Part shown: positions 11,024-23,084 of the stretch, in pieces
Layout of the letters: each line of letters begins with the position of its first letter
Position numbering within the stretch: the first letter of the stretch is position 1
Assembly: GCF_000149955.1 (NCBI RefSeq)
Contig: NC_030992.1
Location: 2,283,477 to 2,347,476, forward strand
Length of the DNA stretch: 64,000 bases
Direction of reading: 5' to 3'
Source: Fusarium oxysporum f. sp. lycopersici 4287
Lineage: Eukaryota; Ascomycota; Sordariomycetes; Hypocreales; Nectriaceae
Program-made: the position numbers and the translations under genes
The notes under the pieces: model-generated
The model's database searches: none
What the model saw: only the letters and a program-made list of their open reading frames with translations
What the model was told of the DNA's origin: nothing

Positions 11024-12052
11024 TCATTGTCTTCCACCCTTCATAGCTTGCGTCATAGCCAATCGTTGACTGAAAGGACTCAAGCTTCGTTCTCGTGCTT
11101 GATCCCCAGGACCCGGCCCTCCGTGTCCATGTCGTCTGTCATCAAACCTTCCACGAGGTGGCAGTCTCTCACGGTCATGTCTAGTACTGGATCGATCTGG
11201 CCTCTCATCACGTCTGCCTCTCGGTTGGGGCGACCTTGGGCTCCCAGAACGTTGACGACGAAGGCTATGTGGACTCCGAGACTTCGATGGGTATTCCCTA
11301 GGATGCGTCGCTGGCGCGCTCCCCTTGACAGAAGGTAAAGGGTCCCGGGACCTGTACTGGTCGCGACGGTCAAAATCTTCAGGAGAGGGGCTGCTACCAG
11401 AGTCGGAACGCCTGTGCCGAGCTTCCACACGAGGGCTTCGGCTACGATTCAGGCTAGGACTGCGGCTGCGACTGCGGCTGTCATCTTGCCTGCCACGCTG
11501 TGAGTTGTCTAAATAGGGACTTCGACTTCGTGGCGACTGAGCAGGGGATCTGGCCCTGTCTTTACCAGGTGATGGTGATCGCGGAGCGGCAGTGGAGATG
11601 GTAGAAACGGAATGAGAAGACACTGATCTATGACGCTTTACGTTTGGCTCAATCAGCCCATCGTCTCTCTGTTCTCGCTTGCGCTCGCGGGCGCGTTCGG
11701 CTTCCAATTTAGCCAGCTCTTCATCCGCCACACCTTTCCTGTAGGGCTGTTAGTAAATAAACAGACCTTTGCTGCCCTTAACCAACTTTTTCTCAAGAGG
11801 GTTCAGTGTCTCATTTGTGAGCTTGGGCACCAGTTTGGGGTTTCGGAACTGCTGAGATCGCGATGGACGCGACACGTAGGGACGCTCTTGGGCAGTTGCT
11901 TTACACTCATATGAGTAGTGGCGTTCTGGGATGGTCAGTATGATTGCAGAATCACATCAACGTCAAGACATATCTCTCTTTAGGCATTTCTGGCACTGGA
12001 CGCTAGACGGTGTCGACCGGGATGGGCCACCACGGCCTCTATAGGTGAACAT
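11024..12052 (-). CDS. Zinc-knuckle (ZCCHC10-like) protein with SR-rich tail
   Basis: The ATG at 12052 begins MFTYRGRGGPSRS and reaches CQKCLK. Exon 2 (11925-11787) continues RHYSYECKATAQERPYVS and RPSRSQQFRNPKLVP, completing a CX2CX4HX4C zinc knuckle. Exon 3 (11738-11024) begins KKGVADEELAKLEAERAR and becomes a long Arg/Ser tail (RSRSPS, SPRSPQPRGR, many RS dipeptides). The intron at 11739-11786 has GTTGGT and an ideal TACTAAC branch site. The first intron is odd: no GT donor joins exon 1 to exon 2 in frame, since the sequence around 11976-11980 lacks the GTATGT expected after CTAAAGAG. SR-rich zinc-knuckle proteins usually act in pre-mRNA processing; that role is inferred. Confidence 0.75.
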
Positions 12053-12829
12053 ATGGAAATCGAAATGGTCTCTGTGCAGTGAAGAACTTCTCAAACCATC
12101 GTGTACAAATGTGTAAAAAAGATGGCGCCTTCGTAGGTATTTGTTATACGAACGGCAAAAGAACTGATGCAATTATTGAGTCGCGATTGCTTGGATGACC
12201 TCCTGGTGATATCTTTGAGTCACGTGACACACGTTCAGCTGAAGGCAGGTACTTCAATAGCACTTGCCTCGGACTACCCATGCTAGGGCAAGTCTAGGGG
12301 GGGAATAAAAAATGACGCCTAGATAGGTGGATCGCCAGCGAATTATGGTGTAGCTGGGGTCGTTTATTTTTTCTCCCCGAGACAAATATCTACAGATTGT
12401 TAGTACTTGCTTAGTGCCTAAGTACCTATCTTAGGTAAGGTAAGGTAGGTTGAGACACTGAGTTCAGGAAGCTGACGCACTACACCGCGCCATTGATATA
12501 TGCAACGAGGTAGAGGAGCACATCTAAATCTAACTGCCCTTGCGATGACACCAAAACGAGATTCGGGGCTGAATAGTGTATGCGTTCAAGCCAACTTGAG
12601 GTTGCAATTGGAATTACATATACTGACGACTTGTGCGATGCCCTCTTGTTTCACCTACTAATATTTACGGTTGATGGTGATAAAAACCGCACAAGATACT
12701 GGAGCGGTCGCGGGAAGTGGTTTGGATCATAATGCTGAATCAAGAAGCGTGAGTATTATTAGTGTCAGTTGACTTTCAGCTTCTTCATCGTGTCTATTAA
12801 TATTATAGTGCGGTATTTCATATGAGACA
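12053..12829. other. Intergenic region with TAGGTA/TACCTA words
   Basis: No gene is seen. It contains an eight-G run near 12298-12305 and a cluster of AGGTA/TACCT words at about 12417-12450. It probably includes the promoter of the zinc-knuckle gene (close to 12052). Confidence 0.45.
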
Positions 12830-14558
12830 TTACCAGAGCTCCGTTGTTGATAACTTCTGAATACCGACCGAATATGGCTGGACCTTTTTCTCTGTTGTGC
12901 CTTCTGGGCCACAGTAGCGTTCCACAATTTCAACCCTACAGCCGATGTAAAGCTCAGGTTTGAGCATACTAGGTATCAAGATCAGCCCAGATCGTCTTAA
13001 AAACTCTTCAGCTTTGATCCTGTTTATGAGGAAGGTCATTGACGACAACGGCACCCTCACGGGCACCCTGGTGTGATAAGGCACAGATTATTCATGGGCT
13101 TCCTACCTAGAAACACCCTTGGCAACCAGTTTCATAACAATACTTTCCGTGCACATGAAAGGCAGTTGCTCCTGGACACGCGTGGCAATCACCTGAGGAC
13201 AAATGACGATGCCCGTCAGTGACATTGTCCAGACTGTCGATGATAGCATCGGTGAGAATGAACGTCTCCGGCAAGTCAATTCGAATAGCACTGTCATCTA
13301 GTGAACCCTCCATCCACCGTGCTGCGAGTGTGCCTGCAGTGTTTCTTTTCTTAGACACAAACCCTTGGGCTAGGGTATCTAGAGGTTCTCTCTGAACTCA
13401 TTGGATTCCTCTTGAACGCCATGGCATTTGATCCCACCTGCCCAACTTCAAGAGGCTTTTCCGCTTCCTGCCACAAGGCGACATGGCGGATATCTCCGGC
13501 TCTTTTGCGCTTTAGCACCAAGATCACAGATTGCGTTGGCGACAAGCAGGTCAACTTTGTGGATGTAGGTATGTTTGGGTCGACACCTCATAACATGCAG
13601 GAAAGTTGGTCTTCTTGCACAAGAGTGCGTTGAGCTAGTCACACTTAGAACCGCCGCCTCGAAGAACATCGCGGAACGAAGCTTGAGTTCCTATAGTTCC
13701 TTGTGCGCCTGATACATCTGCTCCAGTCTCTTGCAGCCTGACACACAATGCTTACAGTATAGTAGCAGCGCACTTCGAACTTGTTCAATACTCTCTAGGT
13801 CGAAACAAGATTTTCAGCCCATTGAGCTACCCGCTTGCCAACTAGACGCCCATTAGCACTGTCTCAAGAATGTGTACTAAGCCTGACATATAGCATTATG
13901 AGTACCCGGGTACCTGTTATCAATTGAGCTGGCAAGTGAAATCAGCGTGAGGTTCTATCGGTTCACATAGCCGCGAGAAATACCTGGCTGCAGATGCGTG
14001 TATGCAAGAGTGGTTGTTGCTTGCATAGATTTGAGATAACCTTGGCTAGGTAGTCCTGGAAGGAGAAGGTCCAGGGGCGTTACGCATGAGAATGAGTTTA
14101 GTATTATCAGTTACGAAGCAGCTTGTTGCCTGGTCTCACTCGTTAGTCCTTTCAACACGGCGTCTATTCACAAGATGAGGTACCTAATCAAGGTGACTGA
14201 GTATTGGATTATTTATCTTACCCCGGAATGCATAATACTAGCAGCAGCTGGTGCAACAGCTCCGAAGGCATGAACATGAGCCGTGACGTCGTGACGGCGA
14301 ATCAACTCCTCAGCTCTAGCAGTCTCGAAGTCTTGGTCTATAACTTCGAGATGCTGCTTCATCTTCTCGAGGGCGTCCGTGGTGATAGCCAAGCTCTTTC
14401 TCAGACCGACGAGTAGCAACCAGAGCCTGCGCCATTGTAAGTGGCGAGAGCGTTGACTAAAGAGCTGTGCCATCTCTGGGTTGCAGTATTTCGCCGTCAA
14501 AGACGTCTGATATGTATTCGTACGGAGACTGCATTGCATTCGACTTATCAGTCGCCAT
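12830..14558 (-). pseudogene. Decayed copy of adenylosuccinate lyase (ADE13-like)
   Basis: Pieces of the whole enzyme appear in order along the minus strand but in shifting frames. 14213-14530: YQTSLTAKYCNPEMAQLFS, then RRHDVTAHVHAFG. About 13700: GTIGTQASF. About 13400-13570: KVDLLVANAICDLGAKAQK and the superfamily signature GSNAMAFKRNPMSSER. About 13220-13340: GSLDDSAIRIDLPE and SLDNVTDG. About 13104-13210: EQLPFM, MKLVAKGVSR. 12830-13030: VEIVERYCGPEG up to a stop. Frameshifts separate these blocks, and in-frame stops are visible, including TAG and TAA within the segment after MKLVAKGVSR where the family has QEAHEE. The intact enzyme acts twice in AMP synthesis; this copy cannot encode it. 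A working gene must lie elsewhere, so this is a degraded paralogue, with duplication or transfer as possible origins. Confidence 0.85.
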
Positions 14559-15973
14559 CCTTACCTCGTTTTGAGAAGTATTTGGTCAATTGATGGTTCC
14601 AGAGAAGCATGAGGACGAACTAATTCCAGCATAGTAGGTAGGTAGGCTGGCTACCCCTAGCTGGTAGAGCACCTGAGGCTTACCTACTGACTTCAAGGTT
14701 GCCCACTTGAAAGAAGAACAAGAGCCCCGGAATAACAATGTCCCGCGACAACAATACCTTTGCTTACCCACGTAATTCTGATGGTCTATCACATCCAGGT
14801 ACAAAGGTAGTAGAGCAGCAGCAATCCTACCTTAGGTATTAGTATTGCATACCTACACTTTCCCTCTCAGCACACGAGTAATATTGCAGCAAAATCTTGA
14901 AACAAGTCTTTAATAACAACTCTGGCAATCAGGAAAAGGGCCAGTGCACTCAACAGGCGTGATCAAAGCTTGCGTAACAATAGCAGTGTTGACTTGAATA
15001 CCACCTAGGCTTAGAGATAGGTCACCCATGGAAGCTTCGTAGTAGACTCCATTCCCAGGTACTACCAGGAAGATAAGGTAACCTTTTTGAATTCCTAGGC
15101 ACTGTAAGGTAAATACCTTATGGATGTCCATCACGGGCTTCCTTGTCGCATTGAGTGCCGTCCACAGGTTCCCGCCCGGAATTTCTGCAACAACCTCCAC
15201 TATAAAAAAGCGACACTTACCTGTGACTGGTCCGCCCCCTTTCATGTCAGGCGGGACGCATACGATTTTTAGTGATTCTTTCAGCGCCTCCCAGCGTTTC
15301 CTCTCGCTGTGCCCTGCCGTGCCGCTCGCTCCACAGACTGACAATGAGACCCCATCCTTCTGACAACCTCCTCCCACGGCTCCCCCTCCAAAACTTCAAC
15401 TAACCAACTACATCCAATCCAGCATACCACCATCACATCACATCGCATTGCTCGTTTTTGCTGCCTTGTGCGCCTTGGGCCGCCTTTCTCAAGAATTGGC
15501 TGTCGTCAATTTTTAGTCGTCTTTCACTTTTCCGCCCTTTCGCCTGGTTCGGGACCTGGGCGTTGTAAGGATATTGCTTAACTTTCCTCTTGACCTCCAT
15601 CCCCCGATTTCTGGTCCTGTCTCATTGCAAAGAAGAGGCCGCATTGCAGTATCATAGGTTGGGCAGCCAAGAAGGCGTACGACAACCATCATCTCTTCCT
15701 CCGAACAGAATCAGTTGGGGAACAATGCATCTTACTTCACGACGATGAGCACCAAGACTCTGTTTTCTTTCTGCCGGTCCGCTTCCATTAAATTCGCTTC
15801 CTGATTTTCCTGATACTGTCATTTCTGTTCCTGTCATCACCGCTGCAGTCTCAGCCGCAGCCTCATCTCGTACCTGGTCAACCATTGCTCCCAGTCTTCT
15901 GTCTCATATTCTTATCGACATTTCTACCGCCTGCACTACTGGATCGGCATTGTAGCCTTGACCACAGCCCGTC
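14559..15973. promoter_or_regulatory. Upstream region of the R3H-domain gene
   Basis: Contains TAGGTA words near 14631-14690 and 14830, then a long pyrimidine-rich leader-like stretch from about 15380 to 15970. A 155-codon minus-strand open frame at 14910-15377 lacks an ATG near its start and shows no domain, so it was not called. The last 500-600 bp probably contain the promoter and 5' leader of the gene at 15974. Confidence 0.45.
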
Positions 15974-18625
15974 ATGGCTACTACCCAAATGTCTCCTGAT
16001 CTTCCCAAACCCTCGTTTGCCAAGGTAAATATCACACCGTGCTTGGCTCCTCTATAAGTGGTCCTTATCTGTCGAAGGAGCCATTCTTTTTCGTTACCCG
16101 GTACTAATTCATGCTGCTCGACAGGTCGCTGCCTCCGTCTCCAAGGACTCCACACCTCCAGCGATTCGAAGGATAGCCACACCATCTAAAGAAGCAACCA
16201 TGAGCTCGACGACGATACCATCCACATCTACCGCGCCGGTAATCGCAAACGGCCGATCTGGTAAGGCACCGGTCGCAAGGGTGCCCTCGCTGCAACGGGA
16301 ATTAAATCTCAACCTGGCCGATCACGGAAGCGGTGAAGACAGCCTCGAGGGATCTTTAAAGGACTTGAGCCTAAGGGACAAAGCCCCTAACCTTGTCGTG
16401 AACGGTAGTGGACCTTTGGCTCCTGAGAGGCCTGCAGTCGTCGTTGGTAGAGACAGCGGATCCGACGATTCTCAACGAGCTGATTCGAGTTCCGAACTCG
16501 GCACTAAGCCTCCTAGTCTGGATGGAAAGAGTATCACTTCAGGCACAACATTTGCACTTGATGAGAAGGAATCGCTAAGACCTGATGATAGCGCCAGTGT
16601 CAAGGCCGCTGCAGAAGATGACGACGCTTTCTCTGTACGCGGTTCATTAGTTGCTGGATCTCGCATGGGCTCAGAGGTAGCCGCACGAGCTCGAATGATT
16701 CACCTTGGCGATATTCCGGAGCGAAGGCTACCACAACCAGTTCCAGGCACCGCGGCTCAAGGAGTCCTGACTCCCCAGAGCTCATCATCTGAACAACCCC
16801 CGGGTGCACCCATGGGTGCTCCTGGCTCCTCAGATGCCCTTGGTGTCATCTATCGGCAGGCGCCGGATGATAAACTTCTAGAAGCCATGGCATCGCCCAA
16901 GGACAGGCTCTTTCTATTGCGGTTGGAGAAACAGGTCATTGATTTTGTGCAGGATTCCAAGTACGTCTATGACCTCAAATTCCTTCATTTTGTGCTAATC
17001 GTCTTTTTTAGGGAACCCTACATGGACCTTCCACCGTCTAACTCGTTTTGTAGAATGTTAACACACAAGCTGGCGGATTACTACCATATGACACATTCAT
17101 TTGAGCCTCACGTGGGGTCTGTACGAATATTCAGGACGCCGTTTTGTCGAGTTCCCACCTCGCTGGCACTCATCAACCCCAGTCCTAGTGTGCCAAACAG
17201 CAGCACTCCGCCTCCTGTTGTCCTGCCCAAGAAGATTATGCGACGCGGCCAAGATAGTGAAGGTGGCCCAAGTGCTAGCCCCTCTAAGCCAACTTCTGAG
17301 ACCGGCAGTGATGCTAAAGATAAGCCCGCGGCGAACCAGAAGTACGTACAATTCCACGATATGTTAGCAATTACTCCAACTCACCAGCTTTAGACTCACC
17401 AGGGAAGAGCGAGAAGAGCTGTATAAATTAGCACGTGAGCGCATTTTTGGTAGCTCAGAAGACAGTGTCACGGGTAGGTAATGAAACAATCTCAGTCCGG
17501 AACACTTTTTGACAGGAATAATAGAAGAGGGCGACAACGGCGTTTCAAGAGCCAGTTCAGTGTCTGCTAAGGACAAGTCCAATGTCGGAAAACGAGGTAA
17601 AACTGGCAAACAACGACGTGATGATTCGGACAGCTTTGATTCACGACATCAGTACACGCCGTATTGGGGGCCTCAGCAACAGACTTGGATATCGCAACCG
17701 CAGTACATGCCGCCGCCCAATACTCAATACGGCGCTCAAGCACCACCAGGGCCAGCATACCCAAATCAAGTCGCCCCTGTCTATACACATCAGGGTCCCG
17801 GATACCCTGCGATGCCAGCTATGCCACCAAACCAGCCATATCCCCAGTACTCAGTCCCGCCGGTAAGTTCCATATGAGAATAACATGAGCAGAATAGCGA
17901 CTGATCTATTCCACTAGTATGCTCCTCAAGCTGCCCAACAGCGCTATCCTTCTGGCGGAAGCCCTATGACTAACTATGGTGCCCCTGTTCCTCCGGTTGG
18001 CCCGCAGCAACCTACGTGGCAACCGGGCCTTGCTCCTCCTACTCAATTCCAGGCGAGGGGAGGCACCCCAACCGGTCCTCAAGGGCACATGGGAATCCCT
18101 TATGCATATGGACAGCTCCCAGCAAATATCAACCCCCATGACCCTAAGAGCCAGCATCCAATTCCCGGTAGTTATAATCGGAACCACGCCTTCAACCCGA
18201 AGACACAATCGTTTGTGCCTGGTGGTGGTGGCATGGCCCCTGTCCAGCCTCCACAGCCGCCATTCACTGCTCCCGGATCGCATCATGGCAGTCCTCAAGT
18301 CGGATCACCTCATCTAGCCTATCCTGGCGGTTATCAACAGCCAATGTCTCAGCCTTATGGGGGCGGATATGGCATGGTAAGGCAGGGGTCTAGCAACTCG
18401 ATGCCTGCGTATTCTTCTCCTCGCGTTGCTCATATCCAACACGCACCGCCACCGCCGCCTGTGATGCCGCAGAATCCCCCACACATGGCTCCCCAGCCTC
18501 TCCCCCCTCATTATAATATCCCCAATCGACCTAACATCCCACAAGGACCTAGCCAGCCCTTCTCGCATTTGCCAACATATGGCAACCCCGCCACTCTACC
18601 CCAGAAACCAGCTACTGGAATTTAA
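15974..18625 (+). CDS. R3H and SUZ domain RNA-binding protein with Pro/Gln-rich tail
   Basis: Six exons: 15974-16024, 16125-16960, 17012-17341, 17394-17473, 17516-17862 and 17918-18625. They sum to 2352 nt (783 residues) and all introns have GT...AG ends. About 270 Ser-rich residues precede an R3H domain at roughly residues 280-345 (LRLEKQVIDFVQDS / KEPYMDLPPSNSFCRMLTHK / LADYYHMTHSFEP), then a SUZ-type motif (KKIMRRGQDSEG ... KLTREEREELYKLARERIFG). The last 340 residues are low-complexity Pro/Gln/Tyr/Gly sequence. R3H-SUZ proteins bind single-stranded RNA and often work in mRNA decay or translation control; yeast Rbs1 is a distant relative. The cytoplasmic RNA role is inferred from the family. 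Confidence 0.88.
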
Positions 18626-19070
18626 ACATTGTCATTGTAAAAAAGGGGGGAGCATGACATGGTGTTCACAAATTGGGAGAACCACAAGGCGTACACGGTA
18701 TATTCAGCATCTTGGCGTTATCGGTGGACAGGATGGACGACATGAATTTGTAGGCCAAGGGCCAATTTACTAGACGAGTTCAATACCACTTTGATATAAT
18801 TCTTTTTTGGCGAGGGAGATCAAACCAGGACCTGGTGAGGAAGAAGATAGTTTTATATGACGATTGAATTCGATTCTATGGCCAGGAATGCCAGAATTTT
18901 CATGCCTACCACAACGCCATGATTTTATTGAAACAATTGACCCATGCTTCATCTCACATCCATGCATGCCAGGGGGAGATATCCTAGACTTTCCTTGTCT
19001 TCGGGACATCGCCTTGTTCTAACCTGGACTCCGATATCTAGTTCCCATTTCTTCTTTTCACGAAATCTCT
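18626..19070. other. Intergenic region between convergent genes
   Basis: 3' ends of the R3H gene and the eIF3f gene. Nothing else was seen. Confidence 0.5.
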
Positions 19071-20259
19071 TTACTCAGCAGGCTCACGAGGTTCCCTTGG
19101 CTCTCGGGGTTCACGCTGTTGGCCACCACCTCGACCGCCACCTCGGCCCCCTCGCTTGCCTCCCTGTCGGCCACCCTTCTCCTCCGATTTGCCCTCGCCC
19201 TCCTTCTCGTTGCTGGTCAGGTTGGCAACAGCCAACCGCTGGGACAGGTCGATCTGAGTGCGAATAGTGTTGGCCAGGTAGCTGACCATGAGAACGTCTT
19301 GAATGTGGTTGTTGAAATCATGCTCGATCTGCGAAGGATCAACCTTGGGGGCGAGAGACAGAGCGTTGAGAAGGTATTGGCCAACAGCGTTGTTGGGTTC
19401 CTCATCCTCATCCAGAACCCCGTTAATCCACTCACTCGCTCTATCGAGAAGGCTGATGGTCTGCTCAATTGATCGACCAAGACCCTCAATGTCAGAGACA
19501 AGGGGCGCTGTTCGGGACTCAGCGTCCTTTGCGCTGGCGATAGCCTCAAGAGCACTTCGGTCGGCATCGCCGTAGAGAATCTTGTGGGGGACCTGGATGA
19601 AAAGGCAACTGTCGGCAGCACGCTCAGCGTTCACAGCAACGGGGGCGCTGATATAGCATCGAGATTGTATGTCCTCGCCGGGCTCGGTAGAAATGGTCAT
19701 GTGAATGGCGGGGTGGGGGAATGTGCCGGTGTCAGGGCTACCGAAGAAGTTCTGGATGAGGGCGCTGAAGCTGTTGAGCTCATGAGAGGTGGTATACCAG
19801 CCGAGGAGGGACTCGCCCCTGTTGGCCTTCAGGGTCAAGGCGAGCATGTTTTTCTGGTACTCGACATCGACCTCGACCTGGTCCTCCTCCTCAGTATGGG
19901 GGATAGCGAAGCACGAGCGAACCTCGACTTCAGTGCCATCTTCAGATCGGGTACCGACGAGGGCGCCAATAACTCTGGTGGATTGCGTATCTCGGATGTC
20001 TCGTCGAACGGCGTGATCGAGGATAGAGAGGACGGCCTGTTGAGCAGAGAACAGATCATGTTAGCCAAGGTGTCTTTCCTTTGACGAATGTCCTAATCTC
20101 AGAATAGAACACGAATAGTCAAGCGGAGAGGGGTCATCGCAATCGTACCTGAGGCTGGATGTTGACAGTGAGCGGGGCAAGGTTAGTCTGGATGCCCACG
20201 GTATTGGGCGCCAGAGGCCTCGCCAGGTGAATGAAGCTCTCAGAAGCAGCAGCGGCCAT
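19071..20259 (-). CDS. eif3f: Translation initiation factor eIF3 subunit F (MPN domain)
   Basis: Exon 1 is 20259-20149 (37 codons, [19 protein letters not shown]...VNIQPQ) and exon 2 is 20036-19071, joined in phase 0 by GTACGA...CAG, for 358 residues. The MPN domain reads [41 protein letters not shown] and LLGWYTT. It lacks the HxHx10D zinc site of active deubiquitinases, as expected for the eIF3f/h branch. The C-terminal half is helical ([20 protein letters not shown]), and the tail is Gly/Arg-rich ([17 protein letters not shown]). eIF3f is part of the eIF3 scaffold on the 40S subunit. The gene is divergent from UTP25. Confidence 0.95.
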
Positions 20260-20634
20260 AGTGGGCAACTTTGAAGCTGAAGCTATTGGGAGAGGAGTGT
20301 AGATGTCTGCGGAGAAATGGGTGAGCCGGGCCGGGTCGTCTTTGGTCACTCTCGCGAAGCTGTCCTATAACAAATTTCGCCGATTTTGAAGAATTGCAGG
20401 TTTGGCGGGACGCCGCTGGGGTTGTGCGCGCTAAGATATGAGAGATAAGACGGTTAGTGGCGTTTGCGCTGAAAACCCCACCAAGCTGTGGCTTGACAAT
20501 GCAAGGCTGAAGGTAGCCTCATAACTTTTTTTACAATTTTTGTTTGATGTCGACAGGCTCTTCGAAGCAACTAAACCGAACTCTTCACATTTTATAACGT
20601 TCCACCAAATTAAAATCTGCTGGTAAACAGGATA
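20260..20634. promoter_or_regulatory. Shared divergent promoter, eIF3f and UTP25
   Basis: 375 bp lie between the two ATG codons. Both flanking genes serve the translation apparatus, so co-regulation is plausible. No specific factor site was identified. Confidence 0.55.
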
Positions 20635-22898
20635 ATGCCGCCGCGCGGAAGAGGAGGAAACTTTAGAGGCCGTGGTGGTCGTGGCAGAGGAAGAGGTGGT
20701 CGAGGAGGTAAAGCGACAAGCCGATTTGGACCTAATCGAAGATTCGACGGAACTCGACTTGCAGACAATGATGAGTATGCTTCTAGATATGACCGATTAC
20801 TGGGAAATTCACTGACATATGGTAGGTCCGAAAGCTCAGGGTCAGAGTCGGGATCTGCGCCTGAAGATACAGTCATGGAGGACATCGATTCAGAGGACGA
20901 CGACGATGAACATACAACATCGTCGAAGCCATACATGGCCCTTCTTCAGAGTTTCAATAACGAAAGCAGTGCTCCAAATGCAAAACGACGAAAATTGGAC
21001 CACAAAAAGTCCACTCAATCTCAAACTGAAGAAGACTCCTCCGGGGAAGAATCACACGCAGATGACCAAGATGAAGACACCGAAAAAGATATCGACCGTT
21101 CTGAGGACGAGGCTGAAGAACAAGTCGAGGAGAAATTGGACGATGAAGATGATTCGGAAGACGAAGAAAACCCAACAGATCCTTTCGACGTACACTTTGC
21201 GCACCCCAATGACAATACTGTCTCACAAAGAGTCAAGTCCGTACAAAAGAACGATTGGGCAACGAAACGAGCATTACTACACAATATGAGAGCAACTATC
21301 TTGTACCCAGGGTCAGATACAGGGTCTGAAATACCAAAACCTATTGCTGGCTTGGAAGGCCTACAACTCAAGCAGAAGCTTAGAGAGACTTCCTCTCGCA
21401 AGATTGGAGACTTCGATGCCCTTCAGCGCAACTTGGGCCCTTTGATCTTCAATTATAACGATGTACTGTTTTGTGATCGCACATTACAGAACTCAGACTC
21501 ATTGCGAGAGTTGGCATGTCTACATGCTCTCAACCATGTCTTCAAGTGAGTTGATCAATTCTACATTTTATAAAAGCCCTAGTCGCTAATGAAGGAAGAA
21601 CTCGAGATCGTGTTATCAAGAATAACTACAAATTGGCCAAGGAGGGCCAAGATACCGACCTAGAATTACGAGATCAAGGCTTTACCCGTCCCAAAGTGCT
21701 CTTCCTCTTACCAACACGTAACTCAGCTCTTCGAATGGTGAACATGATCCGTGATATCTGTGAGCCAGATCAGCAAGAGAACCGCAAGCGATTTGACGAT
21801 GGTTATGTCGACAAAGAGGCTAAGTTTGGCGCCGATAGACCGGCTGACTTCAAGGATCTTTTTGAGGGAAGTGATGATGACATGTTCCGTCTGGGCATGA
21901 AGTTCACTCGCAAGACAATCAAGTACTTTGCGCAATTCTACAACTCAGACATACTCTTCGCCAGTCCTCTCGGTCTTCGTATGGCTATCGGCTCTGAGGA
22001 AGATAAGAAGCTTGACTTTGACTTCCTGAGCTCTGTTGAGATGGTCATTGTTGATCAAGCGGATGCACTTCTCATGCAAAATTGGGAACACGTCGAATTC
22101 ATCTTTGAACACATGAACCTCCAGCCCAAGGATGCACACGGTTGTGACTTTAGTCGTGTAAGAAGTTGGTATTTGGAAGACTGGGCAAAATATTTCAGAC
22201 AGACTATCATCATGTCTGCCTTCAACACCCCCGAGCTGTCCGAGCTTCTCCGATTACACTGTCACAACTGGGCTGGAAAAGTCCGGCTGCAGCCCGAGTA
22301 TCCGGGCATGTTGTCGCAACTCGGTATCAAGGCGAAGCAAACCTTCTCAAGGTTCCAGTCTAGCTCGGTCGATAAGGATCCTGATGCGCGATTCGAGTAT
22401 TTCACTTCTGCCATTGTCCCCTCACTTGCCAAGCGGGCAAAGGATGCTACTGGAACGCTCATTTTTATCCCCTCCTATCTGGACTTTGTCCGAGTGAGAA
22501 ACTACTTTGCAACGTCAAGTGCGGTCGAAAATGTCACTTTTGGGGCCATCTCCGAATATGCAGACGTACCAGAAGCCTCGCGGGCGCGGTCACATTTCCT
22601 CAACGGCCGCCATCGCGTTCTGCTCTACACTGAGCGAGCACATCATTTCCGACGATATCAATTCCGTGGTGTGCAGCGAGTCATATTCTACGGATTACCT
22701 GACAACCCCATCTTCTATACTGAGATTGCAGGTGGATATCTTAGCAAGAGTGAGCAGGACCTCAGACTTGAACCTGGTCAGGGAACTGTCAAGGTTGTGT
22801 TTTCAAAGTACGATGTAATGAAGTTGGAACGGATCGTGGGTTCCAAGAGAGTTGGCAAGATGATTCAGGATCGCGGCGATACCTTTGAATTCATCTAA
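20635..22898 (+). CDS. UTP25: U3 snoRNA-associated protein Utp25 (DEF/DIEXF family)
   Basis: Two exons, 20635-21545 and 21599-22898, give 736 residues; the acceptor after GAAGGAAG is the one that keeps the frame ([13 protein letters not shown]). The N-terminus is an RGG box ([18 protein letters not shown]), followed by a long Asp/Glu/Ser-rich region. The conserved part is a degenerate DEAD-box-like fold: [87 protein letters not shown]. The helicase Walker motifs are missing, as is normal for Utp25. The protein acts in the nucleolus in the small-subunit processome (18S rRNA maturation). Confidence 0.95.
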
Positions 22899-23084
22899 AT
22901 GCATCTTGTATCAGGGAGCATGTTTGTATGTTTGAAAAGTTAGTAGAGCTAGGACAGCGTATCAAGTCCGCCTTTTCAAAAAGCACCGTGGTTAAGCAAA
23001 ACCATAATTGTGTCATGATATAATAATTTATACAGCTTTTGTACAGAGCTTCACCTCTTTCGTAATATGATATACATGTCGCTT

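Noticed and set aside
14636..14680. tRNA-like string CTAGCTGGTAGAGCACCTGAGG
   Set aside because: It resembles a D-arm, but no T-arm box and no acceptor stem could be paired.
14910..15377. 155-codon minus-strand frame
   Set aside because: Starts at GTG, has no recognisable domain, and lies in the promoter side of the R3H gene.
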